IMG/VR virus record: IMGVR_UViG_3300044701_002789
Coordinates: 186,001-250,000 of that record
Source: a virus
DNA length: 64,000 bases
Direction: 5' to 3' (one strand)
Numbering within the stretch: the first letter of the stretch is position 1; every line of letters begins with the position of its first letter. The notes under the pieces were generated by a model. That model saw only the letters and a list, made by a program, of their open reading frames with translations. It was not told the origin of the DNA and searched no databases. Positions 36,354 to 45,952 of this stretch are shown here, piece by piece. The position numbers and the translations under genes were made by a program.

Positions 36354-37677
36354 TCAAAAACTCCTTTAGTTGTTTGAGGGGTTCATTCCAGTTTCTGGGT
36401 TTCTTTTGTTTAAAAAGATGAACATTATTTCCATACCACCAAGATTTATTTGTAGAACTTGTCCAAACATAGTATTCCATAATGGGAACAAAGACACAAA
36501 CTTCTTTACCTTGTGATGCTGCGATGTGTGCAATGGAAGTACAGGAAGTAATCACCAAGTCCATTTGAGATACCAGTGAGAATGTATCTGTAAAATCACG
36601 ATTTTGAATATCAAAGGTTTTGATATCATAACCTTCTGGTGGTGTTTGGTCTGGTAGTTGAAGTGAATATAGGGATGCTGAGGTTTTTGAAAGAACATCA
36701 AATAATGGTTCGGGTTCAATGGAACGAAAATGTGCCTGTTCAAATCCAGAACCAGAATTCCAGAACACTCCAATCTTATATTTTTGGTCTTCTTTTAGGT
36801 ATGAATATTGTTGTTCTTTTTCTGGAAGTGGTTGAAGATAGGGTTCTTGACCTAAATCTTGAACTGTGAGATTGAGATAATAAGGTAATGCAAGAGCATA
36901 AACCCAAACTGAATTTTCTGGAAAAGTGATTTTATCATAGACACAAACTGAAGTAAACCCGTTATAATTGAAGAGTTTCACCATTTCTTTTCTGGTAGAA
37001 GTCCAGATTGGTTTCATTCCAAGTTCTTTTAGGTGTTTCATAAACCGAATGTGAATAATCTCGTCTCCTGCACCACATTGACTGTCTATGATGATTGTTT
37101 GACCTGGTGTTACGGTTCCGTCCCACTTTTTGAAAGGTGGGAGTTTCTTATTCTTATATGCTTCTACTTCTCCTGCTTTGAGAAAGTGTTGAAGACCTAT
37201 ATGTAAGTCATCTTTACGAAAATAATGTCCTGAAAGATTATGATATGCTTTTCGTTCTATTTCAGGTGAAAGTGATTTTTGAAGTAATTGAAACAAAAGT
37301 TTCTCTGACTTTTCTTTTTGATTAAGTGCAGAATAAGAAAATGTTTCTTCTAAAAGAAGTTCAATATCTTGTGAGTTTTTTGATTTAATCTTTGAGATTT
37401 GAGTGAGTGCCTTATCTGGGTAATTGTTTTGATTGTATGCGTTGATGAGGTTTTTTGTGGTGATATAATTTTCTTCTTTGGTTTTTGTGAGTTTTAATGC
37501 TTTTTCGCCATAGGTAATTGCATTGGAGAAGTCTTTGATTTCAAAGAATATCTTTGCAACATCATTGTATTGTTCAAATGTTTCTGCTCTTTTTCCAAAT
37601 GCAAGGAGAACTTGTGTTGTAAGTTCCTTTTCTTCAAAGGAATGCAGGGTTTTTGTGACCAACTCAAGGGGGTTCAT
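36337..37677 (-). CDS. TPR and GT9-like glycosyltransferase
   Basis: A 446-residue protein. Residues 1-170 are TPR-like helical repeats (FSNAITYGEKALKLTKTKEE). Residues about 180-440 resemble heptosyltransferase-type GT-B enzymes (GT9): IDSQCGAGDEIIHIRFMKHL near the start, KIGVFWNSGSGFEQAHFRSI and SQMDLVITSCTSIAHIAASQ near the C terminus. TPR-GT9 fusions act on proteins or cell-surface glycans. The donor sugar is unknown. Confidence 0.75.
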   Translation of the reverse strand: MNPLELVTKTLHSFEEKELTTQVLLAFGKRAETFEQYNDVAKIFFEIKDFSNAITYGEKALKLTKTKEENYITTKNLINAYNQNNYPDKALTQISKIKSKNSQDIELLLEETFSYSALNQKEKSEKLLFQLLQKSLSPEIERKAYHNLSGHYFRKDDLHIGLQHFLKAGEVEAYKNKKLPPFKKWDGTVTPGQTIIIDSQCGAGDEIIHIRFMKHLKELGMKPIWTSTRKEMVKLFNYNGFTSVCVYDKITFPENSVWVYALALPYYLNLTVQDLGQEPYLQPLPEKEQQYSYLKEDQKYKIGVFWNSGSGFEQAHFRSIEPEPLFDVLSKTSASLYSLQLPDQTPPEGYDIKTFDIQNRDFTDTFSLVSQMDLVITSCTSIAHIAASQGKEVCVFVPIMEYYVWTSSTNKSWWYGNNVHLFKQKKPRNWNEPLKQLKEFLNDRGI

Positions 37678-37704
37678 TGTGTGATTATAGTGTATCTTGA
37701 GTAT

Positions 37705-40083
37705 TTAGAATGATACAAAATCTACTGATTGGATTGCTGTTGTGTGAGCATTTCCAGCACTCACTTGTTTCCAATTATTCCCTCCAGCAAATGTAGTGAC
37801 TGGAGTGATTCTACTTATATTATTTGCATTTCCAAGTCTACCATTAGTTCCCTCACCCCAAGTCCAAAGGGTTCCATCGGTTTTGATTGCTGCTGTGTGA
37901 AAACCTCCAGCACTCACTTGTTTCCAATTCGTTCCTCCAGAAAATGTGGTGACTGGAGTACTTATGTTTGTAGTTTGTGCATTTCCAAGATTTCCATTAT
38001 TTCCAAAACCCCAAGTCCAAAGAGTTCCATCGGTTTTGACTACTGATGTATGTTGATTTCCTGCACTCACTTGTTTCCAATTCGTTCCTCCAGCGAATGT
38101 TGTGACTGGAGTGCTTCTATTTGTAATATCATTAGTTCCAAGTCTTCCGTTATTTCCATAACCCCAAGTCCAAAGGGTTCCATCGGTTTTGATTGCTGCT
38201 GTATGTTCATTTCCAGCACTCACTTGTTTCCAATTAGTTCCTCCCGCAAATGTTTCATTTGGAACCCAATCAATACTATCAAGTCCTGATCCAAGTTGAC
38301 CGTTAAGATTTATACCGAACAAATAAAGCTCTTTATTTACACCATCATCATATAAAGAAATTGTATGATCTCTACCACAACTTACTTGTTTCCAATTCGT
38401 TCCTCCAGCGAATGTTGTGACTGGAGTGCTTCTATTTGTAATATCATTAGTTCCAAGTCTTCCGTTATTTCCATAACCCCAAGTCCAAAGGGTTCCATCG
38501 GTTTTGATTGCTGCTGTGTGAAAACCTCCAGCACTCACTTGTTTCCAATTCGTTCCTCCGGCAAATGTTGTGACTGGAGTGCTTCTATTTGTAGTTTGTG
38601 CATTTCCAAGTTGTCCAAAACCTCCATAACCCCAAGTCCAAAGGGTTCCATCGGTTTTGATTGCTGCGGTAAAACTACCTCCAGCACTCACTTGTTTCCA
38701 ATTCGTTCCTCCAGCGAATGTTGTGACTGGAGTGCTTCTATTTGTAGTTTGTGCATTTCCAAGTTGTCCAAATGGACTACTAAAAAGACTATTTGACCCC
38801 CAAGTCCAAAGAGTTCCATCGGTTTTGATTGCTGCCGTATGAGTGGAAAAATTACTCGCCGATATTGCTGTTCCACAACTTACTTGTTTCCAATTGGTTC
38901 CTCCAGCAAAGGTGGTAACTGGAGTACTAAAGGTTCCTGTAGTTGCTCCATTTCCAAGTCTTCCATTACTACCAAGACCCCAAGTCCAAAGAGTACCATC
39001 TGTTTTAATTGCTGCTGTGTAATTAACTCCAGCACTCACTTGTTTCCAATTGGTTCCTCCAGAAAATGTGGTGACTGGAGTGCTTCTATTTGTAGTTTGT
39101 GCATTTCCAAGTTGTCCAAAACCTCCATAACCCCAAGTCCAAAGGGTTCCATCGGTTTTGACTACTGCTGTATAATAACCTCCAGCACTTACTTGTTTCC
39201 AGTTAGTTCCTCCAGCAAAGGTGGTAACTGGAGTACTAAAGGTTCCTGTAGTTGCTCCATTTCCAAGTCTTCCGTTATTTCCATAACCCCAAGTCCAAAG
39301 AGTTCCATCGGTTTTGATTGCTGCTGTGTGAAAACCTCCAGCACTTATTGTATATAAATCTTCTGGTTCTGATGAAGGTACATCTTTCCAATTTATTCCT
39401 CCAGCGAATGTAGTTACAGGAGTAACTTTATTGGTTCCTATAGCAAATCTTCCAAGCCTTCCATTACCTCCATAACCCCAAGTCCAAAGGGTTCCATCGG
39501 TTTTGATTGCCGTTACATGAATAGTTCCTAAACTCACTTGTTTCCAATTCGTTCCTCCAGCAAATGTTGTGACTGGAGTGCTTCTATTTGTAATATCATT
39601 AGCTCCAAGTTTTCCATTATCACCATAACCCCAAGTCCAAAGAGTACCATCTGTTTTAATTGCTGCTGTGTAATTAACTCCAGCACTCACTTGTTTCCAA
39701 TTGGTTCCTCCAGAAAATGTGGTGACTGGAGTACTTGTATCAGTAATAGTTGCATTTCCAAGTCGTCCACCACTTCCACTACCCCAAACCCAAAGGGTTC
39801 CATCGGTTTTGATTGCTGCTGTGTGAAAACCTCCAGCACTCACTTGTTTCCAATTCGTTCCTCCAGCAAATGTGGTAACTGGAGTAATTCTATCTGTAAT
39901 TGCTGAATTTCCAAGATTTCCATTATTTCCAAAACCCCAACACCAAAGTTCTGGAGGAATACCAATCTGTTGTCCAATAGAAGGATAAACACTCAACAAA
40001 TAATCCTTACGAACTAACTTACTTCCCAAATCAACTCCATTACTATCTTTAAAATTGGTAGTGATATTTTGATTAGAACTCAT
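37705..40083 (-). CDS. Double RCC1 propeller fibre protein
   Basis: A 792-residue protein with an N-terminal segment of about 45 residues and 14 RCC1 repeats (seven per propeller), each starting NWKQVSAG and containing AIKTDGTLWTWGYG. The repeat number is exactly twice that of the other two RCC1 proteins. Several repeats are identical at DNA level over about 100 bp. One repeat (about residue 232) has an insertion (PSSEPEDLYT). Probably a tail-fibre head made by duplication of a single-propeller gene. Confidence 0.8.
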   Translation of the reverse strand: MSSNQNITTNFKDSNGVDLGSKLVRKDYLLSVYPSIGQQIGIPPELWCWGFGNNGNLGNSAITDRITPVTTFAGGTNWKQVSAGGFHTAAIKTDGTLWVWGSGSGGRLGNATITDTSTPVTTFSGGTNWKQVSAGVNYTAAIKTDGTLWTWGYGDNGKLGANDITNRSTPVTTFAGGTNWKQVSLGTIHVTAIKTDGTLWTWGYGGNGRLGRFAIGTNKVTPVTTFAGGINWKDVPSSEPEDLYTISAGGFHTAAIKTDGTLWTWGYGNNGRLGNGATTGTFSTPVTTFAGGTNWKQVSAGGYYTAVVKTDGTLWTWGYGGFGQLGNAQTTNRSTPVTTFSGGTNWKQVSAGVNYTAAIKTDGTLWTWGLGSNGRLGNGATTGTFSTPVTTFAGGTNWKQVSCGTAISASNFSTHTAAIKTDGTLWTWGSNSLFSSPFGQLGNAQTTNRSTPVTTFAGGTNWKQVSAGGSFTAAIKTDGTLWTWGYGGFGQLGNAQTTNRSTPVTTFAGGTNWKQVSAGGFHTAAIKTDGTLWTWGYGNNGRLGTNDITNRSTPVTTFAGGTNWKQVSCGRDHTISLYDDGVNKELYLFGINLNGQLGSGLDSIDWVPNETFAGGTNWKQVSAGNEHTAAIKTDGTLWTWGYGNNGRLGTNDITNRSTPVTTFAGGTNWKQVSAGNQHTSVVKTDGTLWTWGFGNNGNLGNAQTTNISTPVTTFSGGTNWKQVSAGGFHTAAIKTDGTLWTWGEGTNGRLGNANNISRITPVTTFAGGNNWKQVSAGNAHTTAIQSVDFVSF

Positions 40084-40757
40084 TCCAGTCCTCCTAAGAA
40101 ATCAAAAGGTCTTTCTGGTTGTTCACGAACCACTACATTATAAACATCATCAATGGTCGCACACGCATCAATTTCCTGAAGTTTTGAGAGTTCCCAGTCA
40201 AATGCCTCTTGAACTTTTAAGTCAACCTGATGAATAATATATTGAAGTTCTTCAGTGGTAATCTCCAACCAAGTGTTTTTAAACTTAAAGTTATGAGGAC
40301 CAGGAGATGCAGAAAGTTTTGCTGCTAATAAAATTCTTTCTTCTCTTGAGGTTGATACTTCTACTTCAGTTTCATTTACTGTGAGTGTAATTGTAGTATT
40401 TTCTTTTTCTCTTCTATAAGGTGCAACTTCTTGTTTGCGACGTTCTTTGACTTCTTCAAGGGTTTTATCAGTAACTGGATAAGTCAATAAAACCTTAATA
40501 GGAACATTGTTCTCTTCAACAATTGACCAAGTAAAATTACCAATATTTTGATACTTGGGGTCGTGTGATGGAATATCTTTTTCTATTTGTAAAAGATGTG
40601 TAAGACCATCACTAAAATGAATTGGAATTTCTGTGTAACTTGAAGGATTGAGAGTTTCTTCTACTTCAAGGTCTTCTAATTCAGCATTCATCATTCGGAC
40701 ATTGTAACCAATCGGTCCTAAAATCAATGAGTTGTTATGAATAAGTGCGAGTTCCAT
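40080..40757 (-). CDS. Fibre-associated protein with DUF4376-like C terminus
   Basis: A 225-residue protein. Residues about 105-225 include TLTVNETEVEVSTSREERIL, FKNTWLEITTEELQYIIHQV and DLKVQEAFDWELSKLQEIDA, matching the DUF4376 pattern often next to tail fibres. The N-terminal half is beta-rich. It lies between two RCC1 fibre genes and may be a chaperone or connector. Confidence 0.65.
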   Translation of the reverse strand: MELALIHNNSLILGPIGYNVRMMNAELEDLEVEETLNPSSYTEIPIHFSDGLTHLLQIEKDIPSHDPKYQNIGNFTWSIVEENNVPIKVLLTYPVTDKTLEEVKERRKQEVAPYRREKENTTITLTVNETEVEVSTSREERILLAAKLSASPGPHNFKFKNTWLEITTEELQYIIHQVDLKVQEAFDWELSKLQEIDACATIDDVYNVVVREQPERPFDFLGGLE

Positions 40758-40770
40758 TGGTCTTTATGAG

Positions 40771-40778
40771 TATTTATG
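40771..40778 (-). promoter_or_regulatory. Late-promoter-like box CATAAATA
   Basis: CATAAATA on the minus strand, 14 bp before the ATG at 40757, one mismatch from TATAAATA. The short distance makes the leader very brief, so the call is tentative. Confidence 0.35.
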
Positions 40779-41955
40779 AGAGTGGAAGGTCTGCTGGGAT
40801 ACCTGCGGTGACTGCTGCTGTGTTAGAAATCTGTTTCCAGTTAGTTCCACCAGCAAATGTAGTGACTGGAGTACTTCTATCAGTATTATTTGCATTTCCG
40901 AGTTTTCCACTAACTCCAGAGCCCCAAATCCACAAGGTTCCATCAGTCTTAATTGCTGTTATGTAATTAACTCCACAACTAACTTGTTTCCAATTAGTCC
41001 CCCCAGCAAATGTAGTGACTGGAGTACTTCTATCAGTATTATTTGCATTTCCAAGTTGTCCAGAAGTCCCAGTACCCCAAGTCCACAAGGTTCCATCAGT
41101 CTTAATTGCTGTTGTGTGATAAAATCCACAACTTACTTGTTTCCAATTAGTCCCCCCAGCAAATGTAGTGACTGGAGTACTTCTATCAGTATTATTTGCA
41201 TTTCCAAGTTGTCCAGCATACCCATAACCCCAAGTCCAAAGAGTTCCATCGGTTTTGACTGCTGCTGTATGACTATATCCACAACTCACTTGTTTCCAGT
41301 TCGTCCCTCCGGCAAATGTGGTGACCGGAGTACTCGTGTTTCCAGTAACTATCCCGTTTCCAAGTTCTCCAAAAGACTCACTACCCCAAAGCCAAAGAGT
41401 TCCATCGGTTTTGATTGCTGCTGTACAATAACCTACAGAACTCACTTGTTTCCAGTTCGTCCCCCCGGCAAAAGTGGTAATGGGGGTGCTTCTATTTGTA
41501 GCATTTGCATTTCCAAGTTGTCCAGAATACCCACGACCCCAGGTCCAAAGAGTTCCATCTGTTTTAATTGCTGTTGTGTGATAACTTCCAAATCCCGAAC
41601 TCACTTGTTTCCAGTTGGTTCCTCCTGCAAATGTGGTAACCGGGGTACTTCTTACTGTATAACCTGCATTTCCAAGTTGTCCACTATCTCCACTACCCCA
41701 AGTCCAAAGCGTACCATCAGTTTTAATTGCTGTTGTGTGAACACTTCCAGCACTCACTTGTTTCCAATTAGTCCCCCCAGCAAATGTAGTGAGGGGGGTA
41801 CTAAAGTTTCCAGTAGTTGCTCCATTTCCAAGTCTTCCATTATCACCATAACCCCAAGTCCAAAGTTCATCACCAATATATTGGTCAATTAACCAATATT
41901 CACTCACATAATAATTCTCAATGTCTCCTTCTGGGGATAAGAACTGATTAGGCAT
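40774..41955 (-). CDS. RCC1-type propeller fibre protein (393 aa)
   Basis: Seven RCC1 repeats (TNWKQVSAG to NWKQISNTA) follow a 30-residue N-terminal segment (MPNQFLSPEGDIENYYVSEY). The repeats are nearly as similar to those of the two other RCC1 proteins as to each other. The start overlaps the end of the big collagen-like gene by 8 bp, so it is probably its partner or cap. Confidence 0.8.
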   Translation of the reverse strand: MPNQFLSPEGDIENYYVSEYWLIDQYIGDELWTWGYGDNGRLGNGATTGNFSTPLTTFAGGTNWKQVSAGSVHTTAIKTDGTLWTWGSGDSGQLGNAGYTVRSTPVTTFAGGTNWKQVSSGFGSYHTTAIKTDGTLWTWGRGYSGQLGNANATNRSTPITTFAGGTNWKQVSSVGYCTAAIKTDGTLWLWGSESFGELGNGIVTGNTSTPVTTFAGGTNWKQVSCGYSHTAAVKTDGTLWTWGYGYAGQLGNANNTDRSTPVTTFAGGTNWKQVSCGFYHTTAIKTDGTLWTWGTGTSGQLGNANNTDRSTPVTTFAGGTNWKQVSCGVNYITAIKTDGTLWIWGSGVSGKLGNANNTDRSTPVTTFAGGTNWKQISNTAAVTAGIPADLPLS

Positions 41956-44900
41956 TTATCTTATCCTCCAATTCTTCAATGCGAATTTGTTGTTCCTTAA
42001 TTGCTTCAATTAATACTGCAACAATGTTTCCGTAAGAAACTGTTTTCAATCCTTTTGCATTTGTAGTTACAACTTCAGGTAATACCTTTTCAATTTCTTG
42101 TGCAATCACACCGATAGATGATTTATTATGTCCATCAATCCAATCATAATAAACACCATCAATTCGTTTTACCAATTCCACTGCATTCTCAATGGGTCTT
42201 ATATTTTCTTTCTGGGTTTGGTCAGATAGTGATGTGAATACAGTTGCATAAAGAGTTCCAGTGCTTGGTTGGAATTCTAATTTATTGTCTGATGCATATG
42301 TTGCGGTAGGTGTTCCGGTTGCAACATCCGAGAATGTTGGGAAGAAAATGTTTGAAGATGCAGTTTCGTTAGTGATGCTACCACTTCCACCGGAGGTTCC
42401 TTGAATACCTTGAATTGAAGTTCCTTGAGTACCTTGAATACCTGTGGTTCCTTGAATACCTTGTGTTCCTTGAGATCCTGTGGTTCCTTGGCGACCCTGT
42501 ATACCTTGAGTACCTTGAGATCCTGTGATACCTTGTGTTCCTTGAGATCCTGAACCTGTAATTCCTTGAGTACCTTGAATACCTTGGATACCTTGTGATC
42601 CTGTGATACCTTGTGTTCCTTGAGATCCTGAACCTGTAATTCCTTGGCGACCTTGAATACCTTGTGATCCCGTGGTTCCCTGGATACCTTGTGTTCCTTG
42701 TGATCCCGTGGTTCCCTGGATACCTTGTGTTCCTTGAGATCCTGTAGTTCCTTGAATACCTTGTGTTCCTTGAGATCCTGTGGTTCCTTGGATACCTTGT
42801 GTTCCTTGAGATCCTGTGGTTCCTTGGCGACCCTGTATACCTTGAGTACCTTGAGATCCTGTGGTTCCTTGGATACCTTGAGTTCCTTGAGAACCAGTAG
42901 TTCCTTGAATACCTTGAGTTCCTTGAGATCCTGTGGTTCCTTGGAGACCCTGTATACCTTGAGTTCCTCCAGATGACCAACTTACTCCAATTCCAGTAGA
43001 AATTAATATCGAACCTGCAGTACCTACCTGATTATTACTATCATAAAGACCATTGCGAATTCTAATATTTCCAACTATATCTAATTTTTGTGATGGATTG
43101 GTAGTTCCCAAACCAATGTTCCCATCAAAAGGTGCAAGTTGTATAGTTCCATTTGCATCCACATCAATACTTGGAATACCGGAAACATCGTTAACACTAA
43201 AGATAGAACCACTTGTAAGATTATTTGTAATGCTGAATAATTGTCCAGCAGACGCTTCAAATGATAGTGTCCCAGAATTGAGAGTATCATAATGAATAAT
43301 ATCAATAATAGTTCCAATACCAACTGTACCAATACCAGATGATGGTCCACTATAAGTTAAACTTGTACTTCCAGTTGGGTTATTAGATGCATCTTTATAA
43401 ACAATTTGATTTGCAGAACCAGCAACAGGACCTGTTATTCCTTGAATACCTTGAGTTCCTTGAGATCCTGTGGTTCCCTGAATACCTTGAGTTCCTTGAG
43501 ATCCTGTGGTTCCCTGAATACCTTGAGTACCTTGAGATCCTGTGGTTCCTTGAGATCCTGTGGTTCCCTGAATACCTTGAGTACCTTGAGAACCAGTGGT
43601 TCCTTGAATACCTTGAGTTCCTTGAGATCCTGTGGTTCCTTGACGACCTTGAATACCTTGAGAACCAGTGGTTCCTTGAATACCTTGAGTTCCTTGAGAT
43701 CCTGTGGTTCCCTGAATACCTTGAGTACCTTGAGATCCTGTGGTTCCCTGGATACCTTGAGTTCCTTGAGATCCTGTGGTTCCTTGAATTCCTTGAGTAC
43801 CTTGAGATCCTGTGGTTCCTTGAGATCCTGTGGTTCCCTGAATACCTTGTGTTCCCTGGATACCTTGTGTTCCTTGAGAACCTGTGGTTCCCTGAGAACC
43901 TGTGGTTCCTTGAATTCCTTGAGTACCTTGAGATCCTGTGGTTCCTTGAGATCCTGTGGTTCCCTGGATACCTTGTGTTCCTTGAGAACCAGTTGTTCCT
44001 TGACGACCTTGAATACCTTGAGATCCTGTGGTTCCTTGAATTCCTTGTGTTCCCTGGATACCTTGTGTTCCTTGAGATCCTGTGGTTCCCTGAGAACCTG
44101 TGGTTCCTTGAATTCCTTGAGTACCTTGAGATCCTGTGGTTCCCTGGATACCTTGTGTTCCTTGAGATCCTGTGGTTCCCTGGATACCTTGTGTTCCTTG
44201 AGATCCTGTGGTTCCTTGACGACCTTGAATACCTTGAGAACCTGTGGTTCCTTGAATACCTTGAGTTCCTTGAGATCCTGTGGTTCCCTGAATACCTTGA
44301 GTACCTTGAGATCCTGTGGTTCCTTGGATACCCTGAACACCTTGCAGTGCAGCACTTTGAATAGTATCTTTCTTTAACTGACCATCAGTTACATCATAGA
44401 ATAAAATAAAATCATTACTTGCTGCGGCAGTTTGAGTTCTATCATTAATTAATCCAGGATTTGCACTTCTAATATTGGAAATTGTTACTCCAGTACCTAA
44501 AGTAGTAGAAGATAAAACCTCAGTACCCCCAATTTCATATACTTTTCCAACTTCAAGATTAACATTATCACTAAATTTTAATGCGGAATTAGTGTTATCC
44601 CAGGTAATTGTTTTTCTTATATTTGTAGAACCAATACCAATTCCTGCACCATCAAGGAGTATATTTGTTCCAATAGTAGATGCAACTCCAATTTGATAAT
44701 CTGCAAGTTCAATAGTTGTAGAATTTACTTGTGTAGTTGTTCCGTCAACATACAAATCACCTTTAATTCTTACAAGTCCAGTATTATCTCCTATTGTAGT
44801 TGGGTCAATAATAAGTTCAGTTGGACCATTAATTTGATTTACATACAGTGATGTTCCATCAAAAGTTAAATTTGGAGAACCAGTTGGATTATTTGAACCA

Positions 44901-45943
44901 TCTTTATATACTACTTGATTTGCAGAACCAGCAACAGGACCTGTTGTTCCTTGAATTCCTTGAGTACCTTGAGATCCTGTGGTTCCTTGAATTCCTTGAG
45001 TACCTTGAGATCCTGTGGTTCCTTGAGATCCTGTGGTTCCTTGGATTCCTTGAGTTCCTTGAGATCCTGTGGTTCCCTGGATACCTTGAGTTCCTTGAGA
45101 TCCTGTGGTTCCTTGACGACCTTGAATACCTTGAGATCCTGTGGTTCCTTGACGACCTTGAATACCTTGAGATCCTGTGGTTCCTTGAATACCTTGTGTT
45201 CCTTGAGATCCTGTGGTTCCCTGAGAACCTGTGGTTCCCTGAATACCTTGAGTTCCTTGAGAACCTGTGGTTCCCTGAATACCTTGAGTTCCTTGAGATC
45301 CTGTGGTTCCCTGGATACCTTGAGTTCCTTGAGATCCTGTGGTTCCCTGGATACCTTGAGTACCTTGAGTACCTTGAGTACCTTGAGATCCTGTAGTTCC
45401 TTGAGATCCTGTGGTTCCTTGAATACCTTGTGTTCCTTGAGATCCTGTGGTTCCTTGAGAACCTGTGGTTCCCTGAATACCTTGAGTTCCTTGAGATCCT
45501 GTGGTTCCTTGAATACCTTGAGTACCTTGAGTACCTTGAGAACCTGTGGTTCCTTGACGACCTTGAATACCTTGAGAACCTGTGGTTCCCTGGATACCTT
45601 GAGTACCTTGAGTACCTTGAGATCCTGTAGTTCCTTGGATTCCTTGAGTACCTTGTGATCCTGTGGTTCCTTGAACTCCTTGCAATGCAGCAGTTGATAT
45701 TGATTCCCACTTAATACCAGAACCAGTGGATAATAGAACTGATGTTGCAGCACCCACTTGATCAAAACTATCATAAATTCCACCACGAATTCTTACATCT
45801 CCCGCAACATCTAATTCTTGTGTTGCATTCGTGGTTCCAATACCAACCTTACCAGTAACCTCAAGTACTATTTGATTTTCAGTATAAGAAGTAATACCGA
45901 TTCTGAGATTTCTTTGACGATTACTAATATATCCTTTAGGCAT
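41948..45943 (-). CDS. Giant collagen-like fibre with C-terminal S74 chaperone
   Basis: A 1331-residue fibre. Residues 1-87 are a beta-rich head ending in VGIGTTNATQELDVAGDVRI. Three Gly-X-Y blocks follow at about 87-336, 533-836 and 993-1182, built from GTQGIQGTTGSQ and variants with GRQ or GSQ. They are separated by two beta-domains (PVAGSANQVVYKDGSNNPTG and similar). From about residue 1237 (LSDQTQKENIRPIENAVELV, then IGVIAQEIEKVLPEVV and LIEAIKEQQIRIEELED) is a peptidase S74-type intramolecular chaperone that is normally cleaved off after trimer assembly. Proline is nearly absent in the repeats. Confidence 0.85.
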   Translation of the reverse strand: MPKGYISNRQRNLRIGITSYTENQIVLEVTGKVGIGTTNATQELDVAGDVRIRGGIYDSFDQVGAATSVLLSTGSGIKWESISTAALQGVQGTTGSQGTQGIQGTTGSQGTQGTQGIQGTTGSQGIQGRQGTTGSQGTQGTQGIQGTTGSQGTQGIQGTTGSQGTTGSQGTQGIQGTTGSQGTTGSQGTQGTQGTQGIQGTTGSQGTQGIQGTTGSQGTQGIQGTTGSQGTQGIQGTTGSQGTTGSQGTQGIQGTTGSQGIQGRQGTTGSQGIQGRQGTTGSQGTQGIQGTTGSQGTQGIQGTTGSQGTTGSQGTQGIQGTTGSQGTQGIQGTTGPVAGSANQVVYKDGSNNPTGSPNLTFDGTSLYVNQINGPTELIIDPTTIGDNTGLVRIKGDLYVDGTTTQVNSTTIELADYQIGVASTIGTNILLDGAGIGIGSTNIRKTITWDNTNSALKFSDNVNLEVGKVYEIGGTEVLSSTTLGTGVTISNIRSANPGLINDRTQTAAASNDFILFYDVTDGQLKKDTIQSAALQGVQGIQGTTGSQGTQGIQGTTGSQGTQGIQGTTGSQGIQGRQGTTGSQGTQGIQGTTGSQGTQGIQGTTGSQGTQGIQGTTGSQGTTGSQGTQGIQGTQGIQGTTGSQGIQGRQGTTGSQGTQGIQGTTGSQGTTGSQGTQGIQGTTGSQGTTGSQGTQGIQGTQGIQGTTGSQGTTGSQGTQGIQGTTGSQGTQGIQGTTGSQGTQGIQGTTGSQGTQGIQGTTGSQGIQGRQGTTGSQGTQGIQGTTGSQGTQGIQGTTGSQGTTGSQGTQGIQGTTGSQGTQGIQGTTGSQGTQGIQGITGPVAGSANQIVYKDASNNPTGSTSLTYSGPSSGIGTVGIGTIIDIIHYDTLNSGTLSFEASAGQLFSITNNLTSGSIFSVNDVSGIPSIDVDANGTIQLAPFDGNIGLGTTNPSQKLDIVGNIRIRNGLYDSNNQVGTAGSILISTGIGVSWSSGGTQGIQGLQGTTGSQGTQGIQGTTGSQGTQGIQGTTGSQGTQGIQGRQGTTGSQGTQGIQGTTGSQGTQGIQGTTGSQGTQGIQGTTGSQGTQGIQGTTGSQGIQGRQGITGSGSQGTQGITGSQGIQGIQGTQGITGSGSQGTQGITGSQGTQGIQGRQGTTGSQGTQGIQGTTGIQGTQGTSIQGIQGTSGGSGSITNETASSNIFFPTFSDVATGTPTATYASDNKLEFQPSTGTLYATVFTSLSDQTQKENIRPIENAVELVKRIDGVYYDWIDGHNKSSIGVIAQEIEKVLPEVVTTNAKGLKTVSYGNIVAVLIEAIKEQQIRIEELEDKINA
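42396..42970 (-). repeat. Collagen-coding repeat block 3
   Basis: Tandem 36-nt-type units coding Gly-X-Y triplets 993-1182 of the giant fibre. Units vary by synonymous and Thr/Arg/Ile changes. It is the block with most interruptions (GSGSQG). Confidence 0.75.
43435..44343 (-). repeat. Collagen-coding repeat block 2
   Basis: Longest uninterrupted array of Gly-X-Y coding units (about 300 codons). Antisense frames are also free of stops because of the regular repeat, which explains long spurious ORFs here. Confidence 0.75.
44935..45681 (-). repeat. Collagen-coding repeat block 1
   Basis: About 250 codons of Gly-X-Y units near the N terminus of the giant fibre, with the same 12-residue unit as blocks 2 and 3. 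The three blocks share near-identical segments, so recombination between them is likely. Confidence 0.75.
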
Positions 45944-45952
45944 TGTTCTTAA

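Noticed and set aside
33606-41892. Plus-strand open frames opposite the RCC1 genes
   Set aside because: They mirror the RCC1 repeat period and have Cys/Ser-rich low-complexity translations. The minus-strand RCC1 frames are far better supported.
43387-45786. Long open frames on both strands in the collagen-repeat region (for example about 325 codons on the plus strand)
   Set aside because: They arise because the 36-nt coding repeat has no stops in other frames. Their translations are simple repeats (LEILWF, SCGSLNTL) without starts or ribosome-binding sites that fit the operon.
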